This document shows positions 12,601 through 20,084 of a stretch of 64,000 nucleotides of DNA, one piece after another (position 1 is the first letter of the stretch; every line of letters starts with the position of its first letter). Below the pieces are notes generated by a model. That model made no database searches, was not told where the DNA came from, and saw only the letters and a program-made list of their open reading frames with translations. This DNA comes from Billgrantia desiderata (lineage in GTDB: Bacteria; Pseudomonadota; Gammaproteobacteria; Pseudomonadales; Halomonadaceae). The translations under genes and the position numbers were made by a program. Location of the stretch: positions 20,427 to 84,426 of the forward strand of contig JAAQTN010000019.1 in assembly GCA_011742915.1 (NCBI GenBank), read 5' to 3'.

Positions 12601-13153
12601 CGAAGGCAAGGACGAACTGCTCGAGCGTAGCCAGAGCTACGGCGTACATGAGAAACCCGCCGACTATCTGGAGAGCTTCGATGACTTCATCAAGAACCAG
12701 TTGAACGACTCGGTGGCGCTGAGTGTCGTGGTCAATCGTCCCCGTGACCTGACTCGCGAGACGCTCAAGGAAGTGCGCCTGCTGCTGGACGGCGCCGGCT
12801 ACAGCGAAGCCGCCCTAGAAAGCGCCTGGCGCAACGCGACTAACCAGGAGATTGCGGCCAGCATCGTCGGTCACATCCGCCGTGCCGCCCTGGGCGAGGC
12901 GCTGATTCCTTTCGAGCAGCGGGTACGCGAGGCCATGCAGCGCATCTATGCACTGCATCCCTGGACGCCCAGCCAGCGCAAATGGCTCGACCGCCTGGCC
13001 AGGCAGCTCACTCATGAAGTGGTGCTCGACCGGGCCTTCATCAACCAGCGCTTCGCCGACCACGGTGGCCTGAAGCAGCTCGACGCCGTGCTCGGCAACC
13101 ACCTCGATGAGGTGCTGGATGCCCTCAACGACTCGCTATGGGAAGCGAGCTGA
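9635..13153 (+). CDS. hsdR: Type I restriction enzyme R subunit (HsdR, EcoEI-like)
   Basis: The 1172-residue protein is the motor and nuclease subunit of a type I restriction-modification complex, which translocates and cuts unmethylated foreign DNA. An N-terminal DUF4145-like region (about 1-130) and a charged coiled coil (about 145-235) come first. The PD-(D/E)XK nuclease follows (about 305-325, RADYVLF...VVEAKRQ), then a superfamily 2 helicase with Walker A ATGTGKTRT near residue 477, DEAH near 579, LTATPAK, and a second lobe with LTTGIDVPP and IGRATRRCD. A C-terminal EcoEI-R-like region closes the protein. It is separated by 201 bases from the fic-hsdM-hsdS chain and may have its own promoter. 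Confidence 0.96.
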   Translation: MQGQDTRSHSGGNFYFLGEHDPIFLELAASAERAFSHDPNTTLIKLRQLGEAMAQDIAARLGLELDERVSQRDLLYRIDTALGLDPTVRELFHTLRIEGNKATHQFRTQHREAIQGLKIARSLAVWFHRAFADPDFKPGAFTPPADPSAQLRELQAEMERLQSELVNATEQADAQRKLAELEAREKREYAELAEAMDEEARALAEQSRAHQTELERREREFQRRLAEQAREGAESEPPKAMRRRIGQANRALNVQLGLDEELTRLLIDQQLREAGWEADTQVLSWKRGVRPEANRYLAIAEWELPNGQRADYVLFHGLVPIGVVEAKRQNIDVAGKLGQAERYSRGFTGAFTPKGAFEPAWEREGRTIAWPDEGDGHFYVPFVFSCNGRPYLPQLAEKSGIWFRDVREAGNLARALPHFHSPEGLLDRLKRSRAQAEQRLREEGFGYLRLRDYQERAIHAVEGALQEGEQRALLAMATGTGKTRTVIGLIYRFLKTERFRRILFLVDRNALGKQAMDAFDEAPLEQNHTLSQIYNVATLGDMAAEAETRVQVATVQAMSRRLFMADEPPPVDTFDCIIVDEAHRGYTLDQEMTEGELATRDAGQYLSRYRQVLEHFDAVRIGLTATPAKHTSEIFGRPVFTYSYREAVADDWLIDHEPPIRYETLLSRHGIHFAKGDAVSVVDARTGEVESAELEDELDFEVEAFNRRVITPGFNEVICAQLAEELDPFGEEKSLIFCATDLHADMVKRLLDEAFHTKYGDAYKQAAVAKITGKADKVDELIRRYKNDKYPNIAITVDLLTTGIDVPPICHLVFLRRVKSRILYEQMIGRATRRCDEIGKTVFFIYDPVDIYAALAAVNTMQPLVKDPGITLEQLHDELIDPEQLEHALEVPGEREGFSHADDLLDQLSQKLMRVMRKAGKRAESREDVRQLLEQLEESWGVAPQKLHKHLHELGPKSAADFLRQHAGLLAQVVEVKQLIGSERMPLIYEGKDELLERSQSYGVHEKPADYLESFDDFIKNQLNDSVALSVVVNRPRDLTRETLKEVRLLLDGAGYSEAALESAWRNATNQEIAASIVGHIRRAALGEALIPFEQRVREAMQRIYALHPWTPSQRKWLDRLARQLTHEVVLDRAFINQRFADHGGLKQLDAVLGNHLDEVLDALNDSLWEAS

Positions 13154-13162
13154 CGTGTCCAT

Positions 13163-13235
13163 GCCATCGACATGTCGCTGTGACATGTTCACGAAACGCG
13201 ATTTTTTCGACATGTTCCCGGAACGTGTCGATGGC
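13163..13235. promoter_or_regulatory. Nested palindromes between hsdR and fic
   Basis: A 10-base inverted repeat GCCATCGACA (13163-13172) and TGTCGATGGC (13226-13235) brackets this segment. Inside it, 13208-13230 is a near-perfect 23-base palindrome (CGACATGTTC, spacer CCG, GAACGTGTCG, one mismatch). A related half-site, GACATGTTC followed by ACG, lies at 13182-13193, and CGACATGTCG at 13168-13177 is itself a perfect palindrome. The layout resembles a regulator-binding region or a stem-loop after hsdR. No T tract follows. Confidence 0.45.
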
Positions 13236-13269
13236 GTCGACATATCGGCAGGCAAGGAGAGCGCGAAAG

Positions 13270-13335
13270 TAAAATAGCGCAGGGTCTTATTTTATTTTCA
13301 GCTACAAATTAAAATAAGCCGCATCCTTATTTTAA
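13270..13335. promoter_or_regulatory. A+T-rich repeated motif upstream of fic, candidate operator/promoter
   Basis: The 9-mer CTTATTTTA occurs at 13286-13294, inverted (TAAAATAAG) at 13310-13318 and again direct at 13326-13334. A degenerate inverted copy, TAAAATAG, lies at 13270-13277. The block is strikingly A+T-rich compared with the flanking genes and ends 20 bases before the fic start codon. The position and repeat arrangement fit an autoregulated operator, possibly bound by the winged-helix part of the Fic protein itself. That link is inference. Confidence 0.5.
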
Positions 13336-13354
13336 TCGAACCCCAGGTGAATCC

Positions 13355-14515
13355 ATGGATCGCGGGCTGACAGGCCACTATGTAGACAGCATTGCTGGTG
13401 GGGTGCGCTGCCAGGCGTTCTTGCCTGATCCGCTTCCACCCCAGCCGCCCCTGACGCTGGATGGCAAGCTACAGCAGCGCATCAACCACGCCATGCTCTC
13501 GCTTGGACGCCTTGATGCCATCAGCACCCTACTGCCTGAAGCCTCGCTGTTCCTCTACAGCTATGTGCGCAAGGAAGCTGTCATGTCGTCGCAAATCGAG
13601 GGCACCCAGTCCTCTCTCAGCGACCTGATGCTCTACGAGATGGAGGGCATGCCGGGCGTGCCCATGGATGATGTGCAGGAAGTCTCCTGCTACGTGAATG
13701 CGCTGACGCTCGGCGTGCAGCGCATACGTGAGGGATTTCCCATCAGCCATCGACTGGTCATGGAGATGCACACCGCACTCATGACCTCGGGGCGCGGTAT
13801 ACACCGGGGGCCGGGAGCGTTTCGCAGCAACCAGGTGTGGCTGGGGGGGCATCGCCCAGATGAGGCGGTTTTCGTTCCGCCGCCGCCTCAGCATCTTGCC
13901 GAATGCTGGGCGGCGCTCGAGCGCTTCATCAACGACATTCCCGAGGCGACGGACCCGCTGGTCAAGGCCGCCCTGACCCATGTGCAGTTCGAGACCATCC
14001 ATCCCTTCATGGATGGCAATGGGCGCCTGGGGCGCCTGCTGATTCCGTTGATTCTGGTAGAGGCCGGCATTCTCAAGGAGCCACTGCTTTATCTCTCGGT
14101 ATTCTTCAAGCAGCATCGGCAGACCTACTACGAGCGGTTACAGCAAGTACGTGTAACCGGCGACTGGGAAGCTTGGCTGCTTTTTTTCGTGGATGCCGTT
14201 GCCGACACGGCGACTCGGGCAGTGGCTACTGCCCAGCAACTCAACCGACTGCGCGAGCAGGACAAGGCCCGCCTGGCAGAGTTGGGTCGCCAGGCCGGGT
14301 CGGCAGGCCTCCTGCTGGATGCATTTTTCCAGCAGCCCATCGCCAACATCAGTCATTTATGCCAACGCACGGGTCTGACCCCCGCAACGGTCGGCAAGCT
14401 GCTCACTGGCATGGAAAAAGAACTCAGAATCGTCAACGAGATCACCGGGCAGAAGCGTAATCGAATCTACGCTTACCGTGCCTACATCGACATTCTCAAT
14501 CAGGACCCCTCATGA
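13355..14515 (+). CDS. Fic-family protein (predicted AMPylase) with C-terminal winged helix
   Basis: The 386-residue protein contains the Fic active-site motif HPFMDGNGRLGR (about residues 215-226), matching HPFx(D/E)GNGRxxR, which transfers AMP or another nucleotide group to a protein hydroxyl. An N-terminal SSQIEGTQSS (about 77-86) supplies the inhibitory (S/T)xxxE(G/N) Glu, so this is a class II, self-inhibited Fic protein with a Fic_N region. The C-terminus (about 325-386) looks like a winged-helix DNA-binding domain (ISHLCQRTGLTPATVGKLL). The gene lies inside the type I restriction locus and its stop overlaps the hsdM start by 4 bases, so it is translated from the same message. Its target and its role in restriction are unknown. 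Confidence 0.93.
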   Translation: MDRGLTGHYVDSIAGGVRCQAFLPDPLPPQPPLTLDGKLQQRINHAMLSLGRLDAISTLLPEASLFLYSYVRKEAVMSSQIEGTQSSLSDLMLYEMEGMPGVPMDDVQEVSCYVNALTLGVQRIREGFPISHRLVMEMHTALMTSGRGIHRGPGAFRSNQVWLGGHRPDEAVFVPPPPQHLAECWAALERFINDIPEATDPLVKAALTHVQFETIHPFMDGNGRLGRLLIPLILVEAGILKEPLLYLSVFFKQHRQTYYERLQQVRVTGDWEAWLLFFVDAVADTATRAVATAQQLNRLREQDKARLAELGRQAGSAGLLLDAFFQQPIANISHLCQRTGLTPATVGKLLTGMEKELRIVNEITGQKRNRIYAYRAYIDILNQDPS

Positions 14516-16155
14516 CCCAGAATGACATCGTCCAGAAGCTGTGGAACCTCTGCGATGTGCTGCGCGACGACGGCATCAACTACTCCGACTACGTCACCGA
14601 ACTGGTGCTGCTGCTCTTCATCAAGATGGAGTACGAAAACACCCAGGCCGGGTTGCTCAATGCCCATGCCCTGCCGGAGTGGGCCCGCTGGCCGCAGCTG
14701 ACCAGCCGCTCGGGCCTGGAACTGCTCAACTACTACAAGCAGATGCTGCTCGACCTCTCGAAGAGCGAAGACCGGCTGATTGCCGCTATCTACACGGATG
14801 CCCAGACCCGCCTGCGGGAGCCGCGCCACCTCGAACAGCTGATCCGCGACCTGGACCGCATCGACTGGTTCAGCGCCCAGCGTGACGGCCTGGGCGATCT
14901 CTACGAAGGGCTGCTGGAAAAGAACGCCAACGAGACCAAGTCCGGTGCCGGCCAGTACTTCACACCCCGGGCGCTGATCAACGCCATGGTGCGCTGCATC
15001 CGTCCCCGGCATGGCGAGACGATACAGGACCCTGCCGCCGGTACGGCAGGCTTCCTGATTGCCGCCGACGCCTATATCAAGCAGCAGACAGATGATCACT
15101 TCGACCTCGACGCCAAGGCCCAGGCCTTCCAGAAGCTCAAGGCCTTCGTCGGCATCGAACTGGTGCCGGGCACTCGGCGGCTGGCGCTGATGAACTGTTT
15201 GCTGCACGGCATGGAAGGTGACGACGAAGGCGTGGTGCACCTGGGCAACGCCCTGGGCGAGGCCGGCAAGGCGCTGCCCCGCGCCGACGTGATCCTCGCC
15301 AATCCGCCCTTCGGCACCGCCAAGGGCGGCGAGGCCAGCATCACCCGCGACGACCTCACGTTCCGCACCAGCAACAAGCAGCTCGCCTTCCTGCAGCATA
15401 TCTACCGCGGGCTCAAGCCCGGCGGCCGCGCTGCCGTGGTGTTGCCCGACAACGTGCTGTTCGAGGCCGGGGTAGGCACCGAGGTGCGCCGCGACCTGAT
15501 GGAAAAGTGCCACCTGCACACCATCCTGCGCCTGCCCACCGGAATCTTCTACGCCCAGGGCGTGAAGACCAACGTACTGTTCTTCACTCGCGGCACCGCC
15601 GAAAACCCCCACCAGGACGAAGGCTGTACCAACAATGTGTGGGTGTATGACCTGCGCACCAACATGCCGAGTTTCGGCAAGCGCACCCCCTTCACCGAGG
15701 CTCACCTCAAGCCCTTCGAGCAGTGCTACAACCCGGCGGGCAGCGATGCCTTGGGCGAGCAGTTGGCCGCCCGGAAAGAGGGCGACTGGAGCTTCGGCGC
15801 CGAGGAGGTGGAAGCCGACCGGGCTGCCGGCACCGATGCTGCGAACGCTGGAGTGGACGATAAGCTGCAGACCGCCCGCTGGCGCAAGTTCAGCCGTGAG
15901 TGGATTCGCGACACCAAGGGCGACTCGCTCGACATCACCTGGCTCAAGGACGCCGACAGCCTCGCCGCCGAGAACCTACCCGAGCCCGATGTACTCGCCG
16001 CCGAGGCGATGAGCGAGCTGACCGAAGCTCTGCGCGAACTCGATGGCCTGATGGCCGCTCTGGGTAGCCAGGACGAAGCCGCGGCGCAGAAGAGGCTGCT
16101 GGCCGAAGCGCTGGGGCTTGCAGATGACGCCGGCAGCGATGAGGTGAAGGTATGA
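14512..16155 (+). CDS. hsdM: Type I DNA methyltransferase M subunit (HsdM)
   Basis: The 547-residue protein is the N6-adenine methyltransferase subunit, which modifies host DNA together with HsdS. It begins with the helical HsdM_N domain (about 1-130). The S-adenosylmethionine motif I, DPAAGTAGFLI, is near residue 172 and the catalytic NPPFGTAKGG near 263. QYFTPRALINAMV precedes motif I, as in the family. It overlaps fic upstream and hsdS downstream by 4 bases each, indicating translational coupling. Confidence 0.97.
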   Translation: MTQNDIVQKLWNLCDVLRDDGINYSDYVTELVLLLFIKMEYENTQAGLLNAHALPEWARWPQLTSRSGLELLNYYKQMLLDLSKSEDRLIAAIYTDAQTRLREPRHLEQLIRDLDRIDWFSAQRDGLGDLYEGLLEKNANETKSGAGQYFTPRALINAMVRCIRPRHGETIQDPAAGTAGFLIAADAYIKQQTDDHFDLDAKAQAFQKLKAFVGIELVPGTRRLALMNCLLHGMEGDDEGVVHLGNALGEAGKALPRADVILANPPFGTAKGGEASITRDDLTFRTSNKQLAFLQHIYRGLKPGGRAAVVLPDNVLFEAGVGTEVRRDLMEKCHLHTILRLPTGIFYAQGVKTNVLFFTRGTAENPHQDEGCTNNVWVYDLRTNMPSFGKRTPFTEAHLKPFEQCYNPAGSDALGEQLAARKEGDWSFGAEEVEADRAAGTDAANAGVDDKLQTARWRKFSREWIRDTKGDSLDITWLKDADSLAAENLPEPDVLAAEAMSELTEALRELDGLMAALGSQDEAAAQKRLLAEALGLADDAGSDEVKV

Positions 16156-17534
16156 GCGAGCGGGTATTGCCGGAGGGGTGGGTTGAAGTCTCAGTTGGTG
16201 AGATTGCCGAGGTCGTGTCCGGGGGGACGCCGAAAGCTGGTGATCCGGAAAACTTTAAGGTGGCAGGGAAAGGTATCCCATGGCTTACGCCTGCTGATTT
16301 ATCAGGGTATGGAAAAAAGAGAATTGCGCATGGGGCCAGAGATCTGTCGGAGAAAGGTTACGCTAGTTGTTCGGCAAAATTGATGCCAGCCGGGTCGGTT
16401 TTGTTTAGTAGTCGCGCTCCAATTGGCCATGTTGCAATTTCTGAAAATGAAATATGTACAAACCAAGGGTTCAAGAGCTTCGTTTTTGGTGTGGGTGTAG
16501 ATTCGGGGTTTGCCTACTACTATCTAAGGTCTGTTCGTGGCTTGGCGGAAAGCTTGGGAACGGGGACGACTTTTAAAGAAGTCTCAGGTGCTAAAGTTAA
16601 ATCTTTGCCATTTGTTCTTCCTTCATCCGAAGAGCAGAAGGTCATCGCCGATAAGCTCGATGAGTTGCTAGCTCAGGTAAAAAACCTGAAAGCCCGCCTG
16701 GATGCCATTCCTGCTATCCTCAAGCGGTTTCGGCAGTCCGTGCTAACGGCGGCGGTGAGTGGTCAACTTTATAGTTTCGATAATGCGAATGGCTGGCGGG
16801 ATGTGTGCGTTGGGGATTTGGCAGCATTAGTAACCAGTGGGTCTCGGGGATGGTCTAAGTACTATTCTGATAGTGGGGAGCTTTTTGTTCGAGCGCAGAA
16901 CATAAAAAACGATGTTCTGGATCTTGATGAAGTGGCTTATGTGGACTTGCCGGATAGGGCCGAGGGCACGCGCACAAAAATCAAGGAAGGGGATTTTCTG
17001 ATAACCATTACCGGGGCTAATGTCACAAAGTGTGCTTTAGTGGGTATGGATGTCGGAGTAGCATATGTGAGTCAGCATGTTGGCTTGGTTAGGTGGAGTG
17101 AGAGACAATATGGCCCATATCTTGAGCTGTTTCTTAAATCTGAGAGTCATGGGAGGAAGCAACTTTTGGATATGGCATACGGTGGAGGAAAACCCGGGCT
17201 CAATCTCCAGAATATCCGAGACGTTTCATTAAGGCTGCCTAGCATCGAAGAGCAAACCGAAATCGTCCGCCGCGTCGATCAACTCTTCGCCTTCGCCGAC
17301 CAGATCGAACAGCAGGTCGCTAACGCCCAGGCCCGCGTCGATAAGCTGACTCAGTCCATTCTCGCCAAGGCCTTCCGCGGCGAGCTGACTGCCGAATGGC
17401 GTGCGGCCAACCCCGACCTGATCAGCGGCGAGAACTCTGCCGAGGCGTTGCTGGAGCGGATCAAGGCGGAGAAAGCAAACCACAAGCCAATACGGGCGCG
17501 GCGGAGCACTGCAATGGAAAGGGTAACGCCATGA
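16152..17534 (+). CDS. hsdS: Type I specificity subunit (HsdS)
   Basis: The 460-residue protein has the usual HsdS layout: target-recognition domain 1 (about 1-155), a central conserved helix (about 156-205, beginning EEQKVIADKLDELLAQV), target-recognition domain 2 (about 215-355) and a distal helix (EEQTEIVRRVDQLFAFADQ onwards). HsdS sets the recognition sequence of the complex. The recognition-domain DNA (about 16190-17230) is clearly more A+T-rich than hsdM and hsdR, a common sign of exchange by recombination, while the distal helix region returns to local composition. The stop codon overlaps the next start by 4 bases. Confidence 0.96.
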   Translation: MSERVLPEGWVEVSVGEIAEVVSGGTPKAGDPENFKVAGKGIPWLTPADLSGYGKKRIAHGARDLSEKGYASCSAKLMPAGSVLFSSRAPIGHVAISENEICTNQGFKSFVFGVGVDSGFAYYYLRSVRGLAESLGTGTTFKEVSGAKVKSLPFVLPSSEEQKVIADKLDELLAQVKNLKARLDAIPAILKRFRQSVLTAAVSGQLYSFDNANGWRDVCVGDLAALVTSGSRGWSKYYSDSGELFVRAQNIKNDVLDLDEVAYVDLPDRAEGTRTKIKEGDFLITITGANVTKCALVGMDVGVAYVSQHVGLVRWSERQYGPYLELFLKSESHGRKQLLDMAYGGGKPGLNLQNIRDVSLRLPSIEEQTEIVRRVDQLFAFADQIEQQVANAQARVDKLTQSILAKAFRGELTAEWRAANPDLISGENSAEALLERIKAEKANHKPIRARRSTAMERVTP

Positions 17535-19261
17535 AGCAACAGGACGAAGCGGCACTTCTCTCCGACCGACAGCTCATACTGCTCGCCGGCGAGGCGGCTT
17601 TTGGTCGCGGTGTGGCGTATTTTCGGCAGGGCCAGGTGCTGGGCTGGAACAAGAAGGGGGAGACCATCACCGCCGAGGTGGAGGGCAGCGAGTGCTATCA
17701 CGTGACCCTGACCCTCAACAAGCGCGGCCTGGATGGCGGCTGTGACTGCCCCGCCTCCGAAGGCATCGATTTCTGCAAGCACTGCGTGGCCACGGCGCTC
17801 GCCTATCGGGCGGAGCTGGGCGAACAGGAGCGACTGAGCGAAGGCGGGGACATCGACCGAGTGCGGGCCTACCTTCAGCAACTCGACAAGAGTTCCCTGG
17901 TGGATGCCCTGGTCGAGCTGATCGAGGAAGACCCGGTATCGCTTCATCTCTGGTCGCTGCGGGCCGATGCGGTACTCGGCGTGCTCGATCATAAGACGTT
18001 GAAGAAGCGCATTACGGCAGCGTTTCCCATCAACCGTGACCTCTACCGTTATGGTCAGGTGCAGACCTTTTTCGCCAAGGCGGAGGCGGTGGTCGATCAG
18101 CTTGCCGAGCAGGCGCCGCGGCTGCCGCCCGAAAAGTACCTGGCACTGGTGGAGTACGCCATATTGCGCATGGCACGAGCGCTGGAAACCATCGACGACT
18201 CCGGCGGCTACCGCTTGCATTGCGAAGCGACGCTGCAGACGCTCCACGTGCAGAGTACTCAGCGCCTTGGCTGGCCAGCCGAGAAATTGGCCAACCATCT
18301 CTACGGCATCGCCTTCGGCGACCACTATGATTTTTATCCGGAGATTCCCGGCGCCTATACCGAGGCCCTGGGCAGCGAGGGGATGGAGGCATATCAGGCC
18401 CTGCTACAAGAGGTCTGGGACGCCTTGCCAAGCTTGCCCGCCGAGGCGGGCTGGTCGGAGAAATTCCGATATCGGCGGTTGCGCGAGCCCTTGCTCAAGC
18501 GCGCCGAGGCACGTGGTGACTTTGTGGCCATCCTGGCGCTGCATCAGAAGAGTGCCACCAGTTCGCAGGATTACTTGGAGATCGCCGAGCTGTGCATGAT
18601 CCACGATGCCTGGGACCAGGTGGAGCTGTGGCTGGCGCGGGCGGCCAAGGCGGAGGACAAACGGTATCCTCACTGGAGGCGCGAACGGGAGCGGCTATGG
18701 ATACGCCTGTTGTTGCATCGCGGCGAGACCGAGGCGGCAGCGGAACGGCAGTGGCAGATCTACCAGCAGACGCAGCAACTGGACGATTACCGTCACCTGC
18801 TGGCCTTGGCCGAGGAGCATGGTCTTGCCACCGATTATCGCCAGCAGGTGCACGATTGGTTGACCGAGCGGCTCGATCAAGTGCCCCAGAACCCGTGGGC
18901 GTTCGCTCCTCAGGCGATCAATAGCCTGCTCGAAATCTATCTGTCCGAACACCGGCTCGACGAGGCACTGACATTATGTGCCGACAGACCGGTAAATGGG
19001 GGGCTGTTGCTGAAGCTGGCACAGGCGCTGGACGATCCCGACAAGAGCTTGCCGCTCTATCTTCGCCTGGTACGCAGTGAGGTTCGCAACACCGATAACA
19101 AGAGTTATCGCCGGGCTATCGCTCAGCTGGAGGAGCTGCACGGTACTCTCGACACAGTGGCCCAGCAGCAGGCCTTTGCCACGGCTTTGATCGAACTGCG
19201 AGTAGAGTTCAGGCAAAAGCGAAATTTCATCAAGTGGCTGAATGAGGCCTTTCCGCCATGA
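17531..19261 (+). CDS. SWIM zinc-finger protein coupled to the type I restriction operon
   Basis: The 576-residue protein carries a SWIM-type zinc finger at about residues 71-85: CDCPASEGIDFCKHC fits CxCx(n)CxHx. SWIM fingers bind DNA or proteins. The rest is long and helical, with Leu/Ala-rich repeating units that look TPR-like (about 150-570), and has no catalytic motif I recognise. The open frame extends further upstream inside hsdS, but the ATG at 17531 overlaps the hsdS stop and gives a sensible N-terminus. Its own stop overlaps the next gene by 4 bases. The context suggests an accessory factor of the restriction system or an unrelated passenger. No function is established from the sequence. 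Confidence 0.88.
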   Translation: MKQQDEAALLSDRQLILLAGEAAFGRGVAYFRQGQVLGWNKKGETITAEVEGSECYHVTLTLNKRGLDGGCDCPASEGIDFCKHCVATALAYRAELGEQERLSEGGDIDRVRAYLQQLDKSSLVDALVELIEEDPVSLHLWSLRADAVLGVLDHKTLKKRITAAFPINRDLYRYGQVQTFFAKAEAVVDQLAEQAPRLPPEKYLALVEYAILRMARALETIDDSGGYRLHCEATLQTLHVQSTQRLGWPAEKLANHLYGIAFGDHYDFYPEIPGAYTEALGSEGMEAYQALLQEVWDALPSLPAEAGWSEKFRYRRLREPLLKRAEARGDFVAILALHQKSATSSQDYLEIAELCMIHDAWDQVELWLARAAKAEDKRYPHWRRERERLWIRLLLHRGETEAAAERQWQIYQQTQQLDDYRHLLALAEEHGLATDYRQQVHDWLTERLDQVPQNPWAFAPQAINSLLEIYLSEHRLDEALTLCADRPVNGGLLLKLAQALDDPDKSLPLYLRLVRSEVRNTDNKSYRRAIAQLEELHGTLDTVAQQQAFATALIELRVEFRQKRNFIKWLNEAFPP

Positions 19262-19710
19262 AGCCCTTTTCCATACTGATGATTCGCCTGCTGGGCCTCT
19301 ATCTCTTCCTGAAAACGCTGTTCTCGGTGCTGCCGGCGCTGTTCATCCCGAATGTCGGTGAGTTCTGGAGCGGAGAAATGCTGCCGGTGCTGATCGCCAC
19401 GGTGATGGTGCCGATGTTGGGCGGGGTGCTGCTATGGTGCTTCGCGGGTAGGCTGGCGGACAGGTTGCATGGCGATTCGGATTCGGCCGTCGCTGCTACG
19501 GATGAGGGTCTGGTGCGTGCCGGCACCTTCCTGATAGGCGTCTATCTGGTGGTACGCCATGTTGGCATGCTGGTGGGGGGTTACACTGCCACCGGCAGCA
19601 TCGCCTTTGAGGCGTTGGTCGTGGTGGTCGCCGGCCTTTGCATGATGCTGGGCGGCGGTGCTCTCGTCACGCTCTACCGCAGGATCAAGTATCTGGGGGC
19701 GGATCGGTAG
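19258..19710 (+). CDS. Small membrane protein at the end of the restriction operon
   Basis: The 150-residue protein has about four hydrophobic membrane segments (roughly residues 5-30, 40-65, 88-108 and 115-140) and a short basic C-terminus. I do not recognise the family. It starts at an ATGA overlap with the SWIM gene, so it is the last member of the chain. Its 3' end overlaps the convergent antitoxin-like gene by 26 bases. A membrane partner at the end of a restriction locus could be a housekeeping passenger or an effector of defence. The sequence does not decide this. Confidence 0.78.
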   Translation: MKPFSILMIRLLGLYLFLKTLFSVLPALFIPNVGEFWSGEMLPVLIATVMVPMLGGVLLWCFAGRLADRLHGDSDSAVAATDEGLVRAGTFLIGVYLVVRHVGMLVGGYTATGSIAFEALVVVVAGLCMMLGGGALVTLYRRIKYLGADR

Positions 19711-19990
19711 CGACCTTCAGTAGTGATATCACAGCTGCGTGATCAGCAGTGCGTACCTCCTGGCCCTTGTCATCTTCCAGTTGTGCGATGGACTCGAGCA
19801 GGCGGCGGGCGTTTCTCGGCGAACGCAGCAGGTAAGCAGTTTCCTGGAGGGTTTCGTAGTCCTCAAGTGACATCATTACCACGGAGTCGGCCTTGCTGCG
19901 GGTGATGATCACCGGCGCATGGTCATCGCAGACCTGCTGCATTGTCTTGGCCAGATGGGTGCGGACGGCAGTGTAGCTGATGGCTTTCAC
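19685..19990 (-). CDS. YefM/Phd-type antitoxin without an adjacent toxin
   Basis: The 101-residue protein matches the Phd/YefM antitoxin family: ISYTAVRTHLAKTMQQV, APVIITRSK, SVVMMSLEDYETLQETAYLL and NARRLLESIAQLE. The start is a GTG at 19990, chosen because AGGAG lies 7 bases upstream and the protein then begins MKAISYTAVR. YefM is usually about 83 residues and followed at once by the toxin gene yoeB. Here the protein runs about 17 residues longer and there is no toxin reading frame downstream. Instead its 3' end overlaps the convergent membrane-protein gene by 26 bases. It is an orphan, possibly left after loss of the toxin. Confidence 0.87.
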   Translation of the reverse strand: MKAISYTAVRTHLAKTMQQVCDDHAPVIITRSKADSVVMMSLEDYETLQETAYLLRSPRNARRLLESIAQLEDDKGQEVRTADHAAVISLLKVATDPPPDT

Positions 19991-20084
19991 TCGTTTTCTC
20001 CTGTACGGAAATGGTACGCACAGAACCATGTACCTGTGGGGGCGGCGCAATGCCACTCTGCCAGCCGGCCAGTCCACTTACCTG

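Noticed and set aside
9635-19990. Mobile-element boundaries of the restriction block (integrase, att sites, IS ends)
   Set aside because: No integrase, transposase or tRNA was seen at either edge, and no convincing flanking direct repeat was found by eye.
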